This document shows positions 35,214-42,316 of a stretch of DNA of 64,000 nt, in pieces (position 1 is the first letter of the stretch; each line of letters starts with the position of its first letter). This DNA comes from HGM11525 sp036307445 (GTDB lineage Bacteria > Bacillota > Clostridia > UBA1381). A program made the translations under genes and the position numbers. A model generated the notes under the pieces. It was not told the origin of the DNA. It made no database searches and saw only the letters and a program-made list of their open reading frames with translations. The stretch covers positions 62,001 to 126,000 of the forward strand of contig JAXJXP010000006.1 in the NCBI GenBank assembly GCA_036307445.1, given 5' to 3'.

Positions 35214-35253
35214 AACGAAAAATACGGACGAATATTCGTCCGTATTTTTCGTT
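35214..35253 (+). terminator. Terminator of greA
   Basis: A perfect 40-base palindrome (20-base arms 35214-35233 and 35234-35253, core ATACGGACGAAT), with T-rich 3' arm. Between it and rpmG (35254-35806) I see only two small repeats and a promoter; the weak 91-residue frame at 35264 looks spurious. Confidence 0.85.
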
Positions 35254-35555
35254 CAGATAAGATTTGTGGTATATGTATCGCCTTATTAAAAAGTGCACCA
35301 ACCAAGGTCGATGCACCGAAAAACGCACAGCCTTCTGGTTGTTTGCGAAACATTCCCATATGCTGAATAAATTTGAATATACACAAATTAGCACACACTT
35401 GTTAAACTATGAGTTTTTTACCGTGTTTATAGTATGTACTAATTATAAGTATAATTATTCTTTTTTGTACAGCGCCTGCTGTGGGATATGTTTCGCATCT
35501 ATTATTATAACCCAATTCAGAATTATCCATAGCTTTTAGAAATATTTTTTATATT

Positions 35556-35588
35556 GTAGGGACCAGCGTCCTCGACGGTCCGTCCCCG
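35556..35588 (+). repeat. Small GC-rich dispersed repeat, copy 2a
   Basis: Starts GTAGGGACCAGCGTCCTCGA and continues CGGTCCGTCCCCG. Same family as 27782 and 55068. Confidence 0.65.
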
Positions 35589-35608
35589 AATTTATCGCTT
35601 AGTTTATT

Positions 35609-35636
35609 GCGGACCGGCGTCCCCGATGGTCCCTAC
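35609..35636 (-). repeat. Small GC-rich dispersed repeat, copy 2b
   Basis: GCGGACCGGCGTCCCCGATG then GTCCCTAC. The terminal GTCCCTAC is the reverse complement of the GTAGGGAC that opens copy 2a, so the pair forms a larger inverted unit. Confidence 0.65.
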
Positions 35637-35690
35637 GGCTATTTCAAATAACAATTTTAGTGCGATAAGAAAAAAAATACAAAAAAACTC

Positions 35691-35719
35691 TTGACAAGCC
35701 TTGTATGTAATGTTATAAT
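35691..35719 (+). promoter_or_regulatory. Promoter of rpmG-secE-nusG
   Basis: TTGACA (35691-35696), 17 bases, TATAAT (35714-35719), leader of about 80 bases before rpmG. Confidence 0.85.
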
Positions 35720-35806
35720 TATAAGGCTTAGAAATAGCTTCTTTTTTTTTGCATATAAGAAAATAGAGCTGTTCGTTGAATTGATATGTTACGGAGGTGT
35801 ACGAAA

Positions 35807-35956
35807 ATGAGAGTTAAAATCACATTGGCGTGTTCAGAGTGTAAGCAGAGAAACTACAATACTATGAAGAATAAGAAGAACGATCCCGATCGTCTGGAAA
35901 TGAACAAGTATTGCAGATTCTGCAGAAAGCACACTCTTCACAAGGAAACGAAATAA
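35807..35956 (+). CDS. rpmG: 50S ribosomal protein L33
   Basis: 49 residues, MRVKITLACSECKQRNYNTM at the N-terminus and KYCRFCRKHTLHKETK at the C-terminus. Both CxxC pairs are present, so this is the zinc-binding form. Precedes secE-nusG as in most Bacillota. ACGGAGG lies 8 bases before the ATG. Confidence 0.96.
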   Translation: MRVKITLACSECKQRNYNTMKNKKNDPDRLEMNKYCRFCRKHTLHKETK

Positions 35957-35975
35957 TTTTCGGGAGGGTTAAAAG

Positions 35976-36200
35976 ATGTCTGAAACAAATAACGGCAACG
36001 TAAAACAGAGAAAGAGTCTTATAAGATTTTTCCGTGAAGCAAAGTCAGAGCTTAAGAAGGTTACTTGGCCCTCTAAGGAGCAGCTTGTTCACAACACGCT
36101 TATAATTCTTGTATTTATCATAATCGTAACCGTAATTCTTTCGGTACTCGATCTTGGTTTCGGTAAACTGTTCCAGATGTTAACCTCATTGTTTGCTTAA
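35976..36200 (+). CDS. secE: Preprotein translocase subunit SecE
   Basis: 74 residues with one membrane helix near the C-terminus (LIILVFIIIVTVILSVLDLG). The amphipathic helix RFFREAKSELKKVTWPSKEQ before it is the SecE signature. Clamps SecY in the inner-membrane channel. 19 bases after rpmG, 23 before nusG. Confidence 0.96.
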   Translation: MSETNNGNVKQRKSLIRFFREAKSELKKVTWPSKEQLVHNTLIILVFIIIVTVILSVLDLGFGKLFQMLTSLFA

Positions 36201-36223
36201 TTTTAAGGAGATGAGGTGTAAAT

Positions 36224-36748
36224 ATGGCAGACGAAGCTAAATGGTACGTCGCACACACATATTCAGGCTACGAGAACAAGGTTAAAGCCAACATCGAAAA
36301 ATCGGTAGAGAACCGTGGTATAGAAAATCTCATTCAGAAGATTGAAGTTCCTCTCGAGGATGTAGTAGAGGAAAAGAACGGCGAGGAAAAGATTATAAAA
36401 CGCAAGGTTTTCCCCGGCTACGTTGTAATCAAGATGATTATGAATGATGAGTCATGGTATGTTGTCCGCAACACTCGCGGAGTTACCGGTTTTGTAGGTC
36501 CCGGCTCAAAGCCCGTTCCCCTCTCAGATGAAGAGGTTGCCAAGATGGGTGTTGAAACGGTACGTCATAAGGGAATCGGTATGGAAGTAGGCGACAGTGT
36601 GGAAATCACATCAGGTCCGATGGAAGGCTTCTCAGGCAAGATTTCCGAAATTGACAACGAAAGAAGAAAAATTACCGTTATGGTAGCAATGTTCGGGCGT
36701 GAAACACCTGCCGAGGTAGACTTCGGTCAGGTTAAAATACTCGGATAA
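36224..36748 (+). CDS. nusG: Transcription factor NusG
   Basis: 174 residues. NGN domain (AKWYVAHTYSGYENKVKANI, FPGYVVIKM) and C-terminal KOW domain (VGDSVEITSGPMEGFSGKI, near 120-140). Modulates pausing and links RNA polymerase to ribosomes or Rho. Followed by a structured 130-base spacer before rplK. Confidence 0.97.
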   Translation: MADEAKWYVAHTYSGYENKVKANIEKSVENRGIENLIQKIEVPLEDVVEEKNGEEKIIKRKVFPGYVVIKMIMNDESWYVVRNTRGVTGFVGPGSKPVPLSDEEVAKMGVETVRHKGIGMEVGDSVEITSGPMEGFSGKISEIDNERRKITVMVAMFGRETPAEVDFGQVKILG

Positions 36749-36781
36749 AAGAAAGTTATCACCGCATTAATGCGCTGATAT

Positions 36782-36866
36782 ATATCCCTCTGGAAACAGT
36801 GGGAGGATATTCTTGGAAATATCCGCAATAACCACAATGGGATAAGCTATTGTCCCAAATTTTTAG
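36782..36866 (+). promoter_or_regulatory. Structured nusG-rplK spacer, possible autoregulatory site
   Basis: ATATCC with GGATAT forms a hairpin capped by CTG-GAAA-CAG; the same GGATATT (36805-36811) can pair instead with AATATCC (36818-36824). A third stem GGGATAA/TTGTCCC (36839-36845, 36850-36856) is followed by AAATTTTT. Position upstream of rplK-rplA is where L1 autoregulation acts in many bacteria; that link is inferred. Confidence 0.4.
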
Positions 36867-36878
36867 GAGGTGGCCATT

Positions 36879-37304
36879 ATGGCACAGAAAATAGCAGGTT
36901 ACATCAAATTGCAGATTCCGGCAGGTAAAGCTACACCGGCTCCCCCTGTAGGTCCTGCACTTGGTCAGCACGGTGTAAACATCATGCAGTTCACCAAGGA
37001 ATTCAACGAGAAGACAGCTAAGGACGCAGGACTTATTATTCCTGTTGTAATTACGGTTTACGCAGACCGTTCCTTCAGCTTTATCACCAAAACTCCCCCC
37101 GCAGCAGTTCTTATCAAGAAGGCTTGTAAGATTGATAAGGCTTCCGGTGTTCCTAACAAGAACAAGGTTGCTACTCTTTCTCAGGCAGACCTTCGTGCAA
37201 TTGCTGAGCAGAAAATGCCTGACCTTAACGCAGCAAGCGTAGAGGCAGCTATGAGCATGATTGCAGGTACTGCAAGAAGTATGGGTATCCTTATTGGAGA
37301 TTGA
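36879..37304 (+). CDS. rplK: 50S ribosomal protein L11
   Basis: 141 residues from ATG 36879, which has AGGAGG 8 bases upstream (an in-frame GTG at 36870 overlaps that site). MAQKIAGYIKLQIPAGKATP, PALGQHGVNIMQFTKEFN and the C-terminal rRNA-binding SGVPNKNKVATLSQADLR are typical. Forms the GTPase-associated stalk base. Confidence 0.97.
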   Translation: MAQKIAGYIKLQIPAGKATPAPPVGPALGQHGVNIMQFTKEFNEKTAKDAGLIIPVVITVYADRSFSFITKTPPAAVLIKKACKIDKASGVPNKNKVATLSQADLRAIAEQKMPDLNAASVEAAMSMIAGTARSMGILIGD

Positions 37305-37364
37305 TAAAGTGAATAAAGTGGGAGAGGCAAAAAGCCTTGATTGACCACAAAGGGAGGAAATAAG

Positions 37365-38057
37365 ATGTTTAGAGGAAAAAAATATCAGGATAGCGTAAAA
37401 TTGATTGACAAATCCAAATTATACGAACCGGCAGAGGCATTAGACCTTGCAATTAAAACTTCTAAGGCAAAGTTTGACGAAACAGTTGAGCTTCACGTAA
37501 AGCTCGGTGTTGACTCAAGACACGCTGACCAGCAGGTTAGAGGTGCTATTGTTCTTCCGCACGGCACAGGTAAGACTTCTAAGGTACTTGTATTCGCTAA
37601 GGGTGCAAAGGCTGAGGAGGCTCAGGCTGCAGGCGCTGACTATGTTGGCGAAATGGAGCTTGTATCAAAGATTCAGGGTGAAAACTGGTTCGATTTTGAC
37701 GTAGTAGTTGCTACACCGGATATGATGGGTGTTGTAGGTCGTTTGGGTAAGGTTTTAGGTCCTAAGGGCTTGATGCCGTCTCCGAAGGCTGGTACTGTAA
37801 CTATGGACGTTGAAAAGGCAGTTAAGGAAATTAAGGCTGGTAAGATTGAGTACCGTCTTGATAAGACAAATATCATTCACTGTCCGATCGGTAAGGCTTC
37901 TTTCGGCAAGGAAAAGCTTACTGAAAACTTTAACGCTCTTATGGGAGCTATCGTTAAAGCTAAGCCGTCAGCTGCAAAGGGTCAGTATTTGAGAAGCGTT
38001 GTTGTTTCTTCAACAATGGGCCCTGGAATCAAGGTTAACAACGCAAAGCTTGGTTAA
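37365..38057 (+). CDS. rplA: 50S ribosomal protein L1
   Basis: 230 residues from ATG 37365 (MFRGKKYQDSVKLIDK) with AGGGAGG upstream. VRGAIVLPHGTGK, LGPKGLMPSPKAGTV and STMGPGIKVNN are L1 motifs. Mobile L1 stalk protein and, in many bacteria, repressor of the rplK-rplA mRNA. The gene run appears to restart after it from the rplJ promoter. Confidence 0.97.
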   Translation: MFRGKKYQDSVKLIDKSKLYEPAEALDLAIKTSKAKFDETVELHVKLGVDSRHADQQVRGAIVLPHGTGKTSKVLVFAKGAKAEEAQAAGADYVGEMELVSKIQGENWFDFDVVVATPDMMGVVGRLGKVLGPKGLMPSPKAGTVTMDVEKAVKEIKAGKIEYRLDKTNIIHCPIGKASFGKEKLTENFNALMGAIVKAKPSAAKGQYLRSVVVSSTMGPGIKVNNAKLG

Positions 38058-38078
38058 TCAAAAACTTAAAATTTTTAC

Positions 38079-38107
38079 TTGACTTTCAATATCTGCTGTG
38101 TTATAAT
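38079..38107 (+). promoter_or_regulatory. Promoter of rplJ-rplL
   Basis: TTGACT (38079-38084), 17 bases, TATAAT (38102-38107). Confidence 0.82.
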
Positions 38108-38113
38108 AGCAGA

Positions 38114-38255
38114 GTTGGAATATATCCGTAGACAGCAGGCACAAAGATAAGACCTGCCGAGGTGTTCTTTAGTAAACAGCTTACTAATGGCTCTTTTCGT
38201 CTATGGAAAGAGCCTTTCTTTATACCATAAGAAAGGCATTTCACGAAATACTTTC
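38114..38255 (+). ncRNA. L10 ribosomal-protein leader
   Basis: CCGTAGACAGCAGGCACAAA followed by AAGACCTGCCGAGG is the characteristic L10 leader core (GCAGG pairs with CCTGC). A strong hairpin GGCTCTTT/AAAGAGCC (38189-38214) followed by TTTCTTT can act as an attenuator. L10-(L12)4 binding to this leader represses rplJ-rplL in Bacillota. Confidence 0.85.
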
Positions 38256-38269
38256 AGGAGGTGACTAAA

Positions 38270-38953
38270 ATGCCGAGCGAAAAAGTTTTGGAAGCTAAAA
38301 AAGCACAAGTTGCTGAATTAGTTGAGTCTCTCAAAACCGCAGCAACAGGTGTGTTGGTAGACTACCGCGGTCTTTCTGTTGAAGAGGACACAAAGCTTAG
38401 AAACGATTTGCGCGCAGCAGGTGTTAAGTACTTCGTAGTAAAGAACACATTGCTTCGTTTAGCGGCAAACCAGGTAGGTCTTGAAGACTTAGACAGTATT
38501 CTCCACGGACCTACAGCCCTTGCAATATCTGATGACCCCGTTGCACCCGCAAAGGTAATCGCAGATTTTGCTAAGGACAACGAAAAGATGGAAATTAAGT
38601 CAGGCTTTATGGATGGCAAGGTTATGACACTTGACGAAATAAAGGCTTTGGCAAAGACTCCGTCAAAGGAAACACTCATTGCGAAGATGATGGGAAGCTT
38701 GAACTCACCTATCTCCGGTCTTGCAAGATTGCTTAGCACGATTGTTGATGGTGGTGTAGAGATTTCTGACCTTATCGCAAAGAAGGCAGGCGAGGCTGCT
38801 CCGGCTGAAGAAGCTGCAGCAGAAGCACCGGCAGAAGAGGCTCCTGCAGCAGAAGCTGTAGCAGAGACTCCGGCAGAGGAAGCACCTGCAGCTGAAGAGG
38901 CAGCAGAAGCTCCCGCAGAAGAAGCAGCAGAAGCAGTAGCTGACGCTGAGTAA
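38270..38953 (+). CDS. rplJ: 50S ribosomal protein L10 with long Ala/Glu tail
   Basis: 227 residues from ATG 38270 (AGGAGG 8 bases upstream). Residues 1-173 are a normal L10: KAQVAELVESLKTAATGVLV, VDYRGLSVEEDTKLR, KNTLLRLA, GPTALAISDDPVAPAKVI. Normal L10 ends about here; an extra 54 residues consist almost only of A, E, P with a few V and T (repeats of AEEAPA). L10 anchors L7/L12 dimers through its C-terminal helix, so the tail lies next to the stalk. The tail codons are varied, which argues against simple triplet slippage. Confidence 0.95.
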   Translation: MPSEKVLEAKKAQVAELVESLKTAATGVLVDYRGLSVEEDTKLRNDLRAAGVKYFVVKNTLLRLAANQVGLEDLDSILHGPTALAISDDPVAPAKVIADFAKDNEKMEIKSGFMDGKVMTLDEIKALAKTPSKETLIAKMMGSLNSPISGLARLLSTIVDGGVEISDLIAKKAGEAAPAEEAAAEAPAEEAPAAEAVAETPAEEAPAAEEAAEAPAEEAAEAVADAE

Positions 38954-38986
38954 TTTTAACTAAAAAGATTTAGGAGGAAAAATATC

Positions 38987-39358
38987 ATGGCAGATGTAGC
39001 TAAGATTTTGGACGAAATTAAAGAGCTTAAGCTTCTTGAGGTAGCAGAGCTTGTTAAGATGATGGAAGAGGAGTTCGGCGTAAGCGCAGCAGCTCCGGTT
39101 ATGGTTGCAGCAGCAGGTGCTGAAGGCGGCGCTGCAGCAGCAGAGCAGAGCGAGTTTGAGGTTGTTCTTGCAGATGCAGGCGCTTCAAAGCTTGGCGTAA
39201 TCAAGGTTGTTAGAGAACTTACAGGTCTTGGCCTTAAGGAAGCTAAGGAGCTCGTTGACGGCGCTCCCAAGTCTCTTAAGACTGGCGTAGCTAAGGAAGA
39301 GGCTGAGGCTATGAAGGCTAAGTTGGAAGAAGCAGGCGCAAAGGTAGAGCTGAAATAA
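38987..39358 (+). CDS. rplL: 50S ribosomal protein L7/L12
   Basis: 123 residues. N-terminal dimerisation domain (VAKILDEIKELKLLEVAELVK), flexible Ala/Gly hinge (about 37-52), C-terminal factor-binding domain (KLGVIKVVRELTGLGLKEAK). Recruits translation GTPases. Unusually, rpoB does not follow; yceD-rpmF do. Confidence 0.98.
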   Translation: MADVAKILDEIKELKLLEVAELVKMMEEEFGVSAAAPVMVAAAGAEGGAAAAEQSEFEVVLADAGASKLGVIKVVRELTGLGLKEAKELVDGAPKSLKTGVAKEEAEAMKAKLEEAGAKVELK

Positions 39359-39460
39359 TTGCCGTTAAGCAGTTTTTGATAGCAGCCAATGTGCGTTTAC
39401 ATACGCACAAGACGTTTGCACGTTTCTAATTCAACTTATTATCAAATAAAGGAAATAGCT

Positions 39461-39976
39461 ATGATTGTAGACCTGTCAGACATTCTTAAAAATGACGAGG
39501 AGATTATCTCCTTAGATAACAGTATCGACCTTTCGAGCCTTGAGTTTATGGGTGAGGATTTCATCTTCACTAAACCATTGCAGATGGTCGGAACTATTCG
39601 TAACAACACAAAAAATCTTGAGCTTGAGGCAGAGGTAAAAGGCGAAATGCAGGTACGTTGTGCCCGTTGTGCCAAGGAATTTACAACTGCTGTAAGCTAT
39701 CCCGTATCAGAGATACTAATTCGTGAAGACGGCGAAATTTCACCCGATTCCGACGTGGTTATCTTCTCGGGATATTCAGTTGATTTAACAGAGATTGTTG
39801 TTAATAATTTCTTTATGAATGTAGAGGGACGGTATTTGTGCAAGGAGGATTGCAAAGGCTTATGCCATATTTGCGGCACAGACCTTAACGAGTCTGAGTG
39901 CGATTGCGACTCCGAAACAATCGACCCAAGATGGGCGGCTTTAGCTGAGATAATTAAGGATACAACTACTGAATAG
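39461..39976 (+). CDS. yceD: YceD/DUF177 family protein
   Basis: 171 residues from ATG 39461 (MIVDLSDILKNDEE), with AAGGA 7 bases upstream; the longer open frame upstream is not family-like. Cys pairs in VRCARCAKEF and CHICGTDLNESECDCD suggest a metal site. It immediately precedes rpmF, the almost universal arrangement, and is linked to 23S rRNA accumulation in E. coli and plants. The spacer before it holds a hairpin (TGTGCG/CGCACA, 39390-39409) without a T-run. Confidence 0.85.
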   Translation: MIVDLSDILKNDEEIISLDNSIDLSSLEFMGEDFIFTKPLQMVGTIRNNTKNLELEAEVKGEMQVRCARCAKEFTTAVSYPVSEILIREDGEISPDSDVVIFSGYSVDLTEIVVNNFFMNVEGRYLCKEDCKGLCHICGTDLNESECDCDSETIDPRWAALAEIIKDTTTE

Positions 39977-39990
39977 GAGGTGCGATTGAG

Positions 39991-40173
39991 ATGGCAGTAC
40001 CTAAGGGTAAAGTATCGAAATCAAGACGCGATAAAAGACGAGCAAACTGGAAGCTTACCATTCCCGGCATGGTAGAGTGTCCGAAGTGCCACGAGTGGAA
40101 AATGCCTCATAGAGTTTGTAAGGCTTGCGGCTACTACAACGGAAAAGAAGTTGTTAAGGTAGACGCTGAATAA
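39991..40173 (+). CDS. rpmF: 50S ribosomal protein L32
   Basis: 60 residues: MAVPKGKVSKSRRDKRRANW, then two zinc CxxC pairs (CPKCHEWKMPHRVCKACGYY) and GKEVVKVDAE. Follows yceD by 14 bases. Confidence 0.97.
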   Translation: MAVPKGKVSKSRRDKRRANWKLTIPGMVECPKCHEWKMPHRVCKACGYYNGKEVVKVDAE

Positions 40174-40179
40174 TGAGTT

Positions 40180-40210
40180 AAAGGACTATGAAATTTTCAT
40201 AGTCCTTTTT
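40180..40210. terminator. Bidirectional terminator, rpmF / comEA-like
   Basis: AAAGGACTATGA...TCATAGTCCTTT palindrome followed by TTGTTTT. The stop codon of the minus-strand comEA-like gene (40199-40197) lies within it. Confidence 0.85.
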
Positions 40211-40538
40211 GTTTTACCGTAATTAAATGTTTATTATCTTCAAACAATGTCTCTCCAAAGCCTTTTACAAGCATTACATCTTGAATTGTTTCAAACGGTC
40301 TTATTCTCTCCCGAAACTCAATTATCCGTTCTGCTATCATCTCCCCTACACCTGTTAATCCCATTAGTTCTTCCTTGGTTGCGGTATTCAGATTAACTAC
40401 ATTCTCAGTTTCCGTTTCTGTAATATTAAATTGTATATAATTCGGAATATATTTTCTCTCCTCTATGACAAAAACAACCGCTGTACAAATAAATGCCAGT
40501 ATTAGAATTGCTCCAATAGCCTTGTTACCTCTATTCAT
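40197..40538 (-). CDS. ComEA-like helix-hairpin-helix protein
   Basis: 113 residues. An N-terminal membrane anchor (AIGAILILAFICTAVVFVI) is followed by a short linker and a ComEA-type HhH pair (VNLNTATKEELMGLTGVGEM, IRPFETIQDVMLVKGFGETL). In competent bacteria ComEA binds incoming DNA outside the membrane. No comEC/comEB operon is adjacent, so a role in uptake is not shown. Own RBS GGAGGGG; lies downstream of the proS terminator. Confidence 0.8.
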   Translation of the reverse strand: MNRGNKAIGAILILAFICTAVVFVIEERKYIPNYIQFNITETETENVVNLNTATKEELMGLTGVGEMIAERIIEFRERIRPFETIQDVMLVKGFGETLFEDNKHLITVKQKGL

Positions 40539-40554
40539 TTTCCCCTCCGACTCT

Positions 40555-40582
40555 AAAAAAGAGGCGGAAAAATCCGCCCCTC
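40555..40582 (-). terminator. Terminator of the trmL-proS run
   Basis: On the minus strand GAGGGGCGGA pairs with TCCGCCTC and is followed by TTTTTT. Lies 7 bases after the proS stop. Confidence 0.85.
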
Positions 40583-40588
40583 ATAAAA

Positions 40589-42295
40589 TTATCTATTCTC
40601 AATAACAAACTCACAAAGAGCATTAACTGCTTCTAAAACTGTCATATCAGCTGCTTTCTCGTCGGTACGTTTTTTGTACTCAACAATACCCTCTGCCGCT
40701 TTCTTTCCGACAACAATGCGTACAGGGATACCAATTAAGTCCATATCCTTAAACTTGACACCTGCTCTCTCATCACGGTCATCGATAATAACGTCTATAC
40801 CACGCTTTTTAAGCTGCTCATAAATCTCCTCTGCAAGTGCCTTCTGTGCGTCGTCCTTAACATTAACCGCAACAACTGCAGCCTCATAAGGTGCTATTGA
40901 AACAGGTAAAATCATACCGTTGTCGTCGTAATTCTGCTCGATAGCCGCTGCAATACATCTTGTAACACCGATGCCGTAACAGCCCATAACAACTACATTA
41001 TCATTTCCACTATCGTCCTGGTATGTAAGACCGAGAGCATCGGAATACTTAGTACCAAGCTTGAAGATATGACCAACCTCAATTCCCTGTGCAGTCTTAA
41101 TGGGCTTACCGCACTTAGGGCAAACATCTCCGTCTGTTACAACTCGGATATCTGCCACGAAATCAGGTGTGAAATCACGGTTTACATTTACATTCTTATA
41201 GTGATAACCAGTATCATTGGCACCGATTATGAAGTTCTTCATCTCAGCAACCTCAAGGTCTGCATAAACTGGTATCTCCAGTCCAATTGGACCCGCAAAT
41301 CCAACCTGTGCATTAGTAAGCTCACGCACTATATGCGGCTCAGCAAGCTCCAGATCATCAACACAGCCAACAAGATTCTTAAGCTTAACCTCGTTAATTT
41401 CTCTGTCGCCACGCACCATTGCAGCAATGTACTTATCATCAGCCTTATAGAGAATTGTCTTTGCAAACATATGATTTTCGTAGCCGAAGAAGCCAACCAA
41501 CTCTTCGATAGTATGTGCATCGGGAGTTGCTACCTTTTCAAGTGCAAAATCCCCCTCAGGATAGGTCTTTTCGGTCGGCTTACAAGGAGCTTTCTCGTAG
41601 TTTGCAGCATAGCCGCAGGCATCACAGTACGCTATACCGTCCTCGCCGACAGGAGATTTAACCATAAACTCCTGACTGCCGCTGCCGCCCATTGCACCTG
41701 AATCGGCATCAACTATTGTAAAATCGAGTCCGAGACGTGTGAAAATACGGCAGTAAGCGTCATACATCTTCTTGTATGACTCGTCAAGACCTTTCTCATC
41801 ACGATCAAAGCTATATGCGTCCTTCATAATAAATTCACGGCTGCGCATAATTCCAAAACGGGGTCTTGCCTCGTCACGATACTTTGTTTGAATCTGATAA
41901 AGAGTCATCGGGTATTCCTTATAGGAACGAACCTCGTTGATAACTGTCTGTGTAAAAAGCTCCTCGTGTGTAGGGCCTAAGCAGTAATCTCTTTCGTATC
42001 TATCCTTTAATTTAAACATACTCGGTCCAAACACGTCCCACCTGCCCGACGCCTGATACGCCTCAGCAGGAAGAAGTGCAGGCATCAAAAGCTCCTGAGC
42101 GCCTGCCCTGTTCATTTCTTCACGAATAATTTCCTCAACCTTTTTGAGCGATTTAAGCCCAAGCGGCAGCCACGAATAGATGCCTGCTGAAAGTCTTCTT
42201 ATGAAAGCCGCTCTCAGCATCAACTTATGGCTTGTTATCTCCGCCTCAGAAGGCACCTCACGAAGTGTAGGTACCAACAAATTAGTCATTCTCAT
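40589..42295 (-). CDS. proS: Prolyl-tRNA synthetase
   Basis: 568 residues from ATG 42295 (GGGAG 10 bases upstream; a TTG at 42301 is the alternative). Bacterial class II type: motif 2 (DEARPRFGIMRSREFIMKDAYSF), GPTHEELF, the inserted YbaK-like editing domain (about 225-400; KTILYKADDKYIAAMVRGDREINEVK), motif 3 (CYGIGVTRCIAAAIEQNYD) and a C-terminal anticodon domain. Charges tRNA-Pro and clears Ala-tRNA-Pro. It follows metG in the same operon. No T-box precedes either gene. Confidence 0.96.
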   Translation of the reverse strand: MRMTNLLVPTLREVPSEAEITSHKLMLRAAFIRRLSAGIYSWLPLGLKSLKKVEEIIREEMNRAGAQELLMPALLPAEAYQASGRWDVFGPSMFKLKDRYERDYCLGPTHEELFTQTVINEVRSYKEYPMTLYQIQTKYRDEARPRFGIMRSREFIMKDAYSFDRDEKGLDESYKKMYDAYCRIFTRLGLDFTIVDADSGAMGGSGSQEFMVKSPVGEDGIAYCDACGYAANYEKAPCKPTEKTYPEGDFALEKVATPDAHTIEELVGFFGYENHMFAKTILYKADDKYIAAMVRGDREINEVKLKNLVGCVDDLELAEPHIVRELTNAQVGFAGPIGLEIPVYADLEVAEMKNFIIGANDTGYHYKNVNVNRDFTPDFVADIRVVTDGDVCPKCGKPIKTAQGIEVGHIFKLGTKYSDALGLTYQDDSGNDNVVVMGCYGIGVTRCIAAAIEQNYDDNGMILPVSIAPYEAAVVAVNVKDDAQKALAEEIYEQLKKRGIDVIIDDRDERAGVKFKDMDLIGIPVRIVVGKKAAEGIVEYKKRTDEKAADMTVLEAVNALCEFVIENR

Positions 42296-42316
42296 TGTCA
42301 AAATACTCCCTTCACC

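Noticed and set aside
35264..35539. 91-residue open frame on the plus strand
   Set aside because: No ribosome site, composition unlike neighbours (many Y, F, C), no recognisable motif; looks like chance in AT-rich spacer.
39390..39409. Terminator after rplL
   Set aside because: The TGTGCG/CGCACA hairpin is not followed by a T-run, and yceD-rpmF follow closely.
41069..41701. 210-residue open frame antisense to proS
   Set aside because: Shadow frame opposite conserved synthetase motifs.
42296..42316. T-box leader before proS or metG
   Set aside because: The gaps (21 bases here, 5 bases before metG) cannot hold a T-box; both genes are inside a longer operon.
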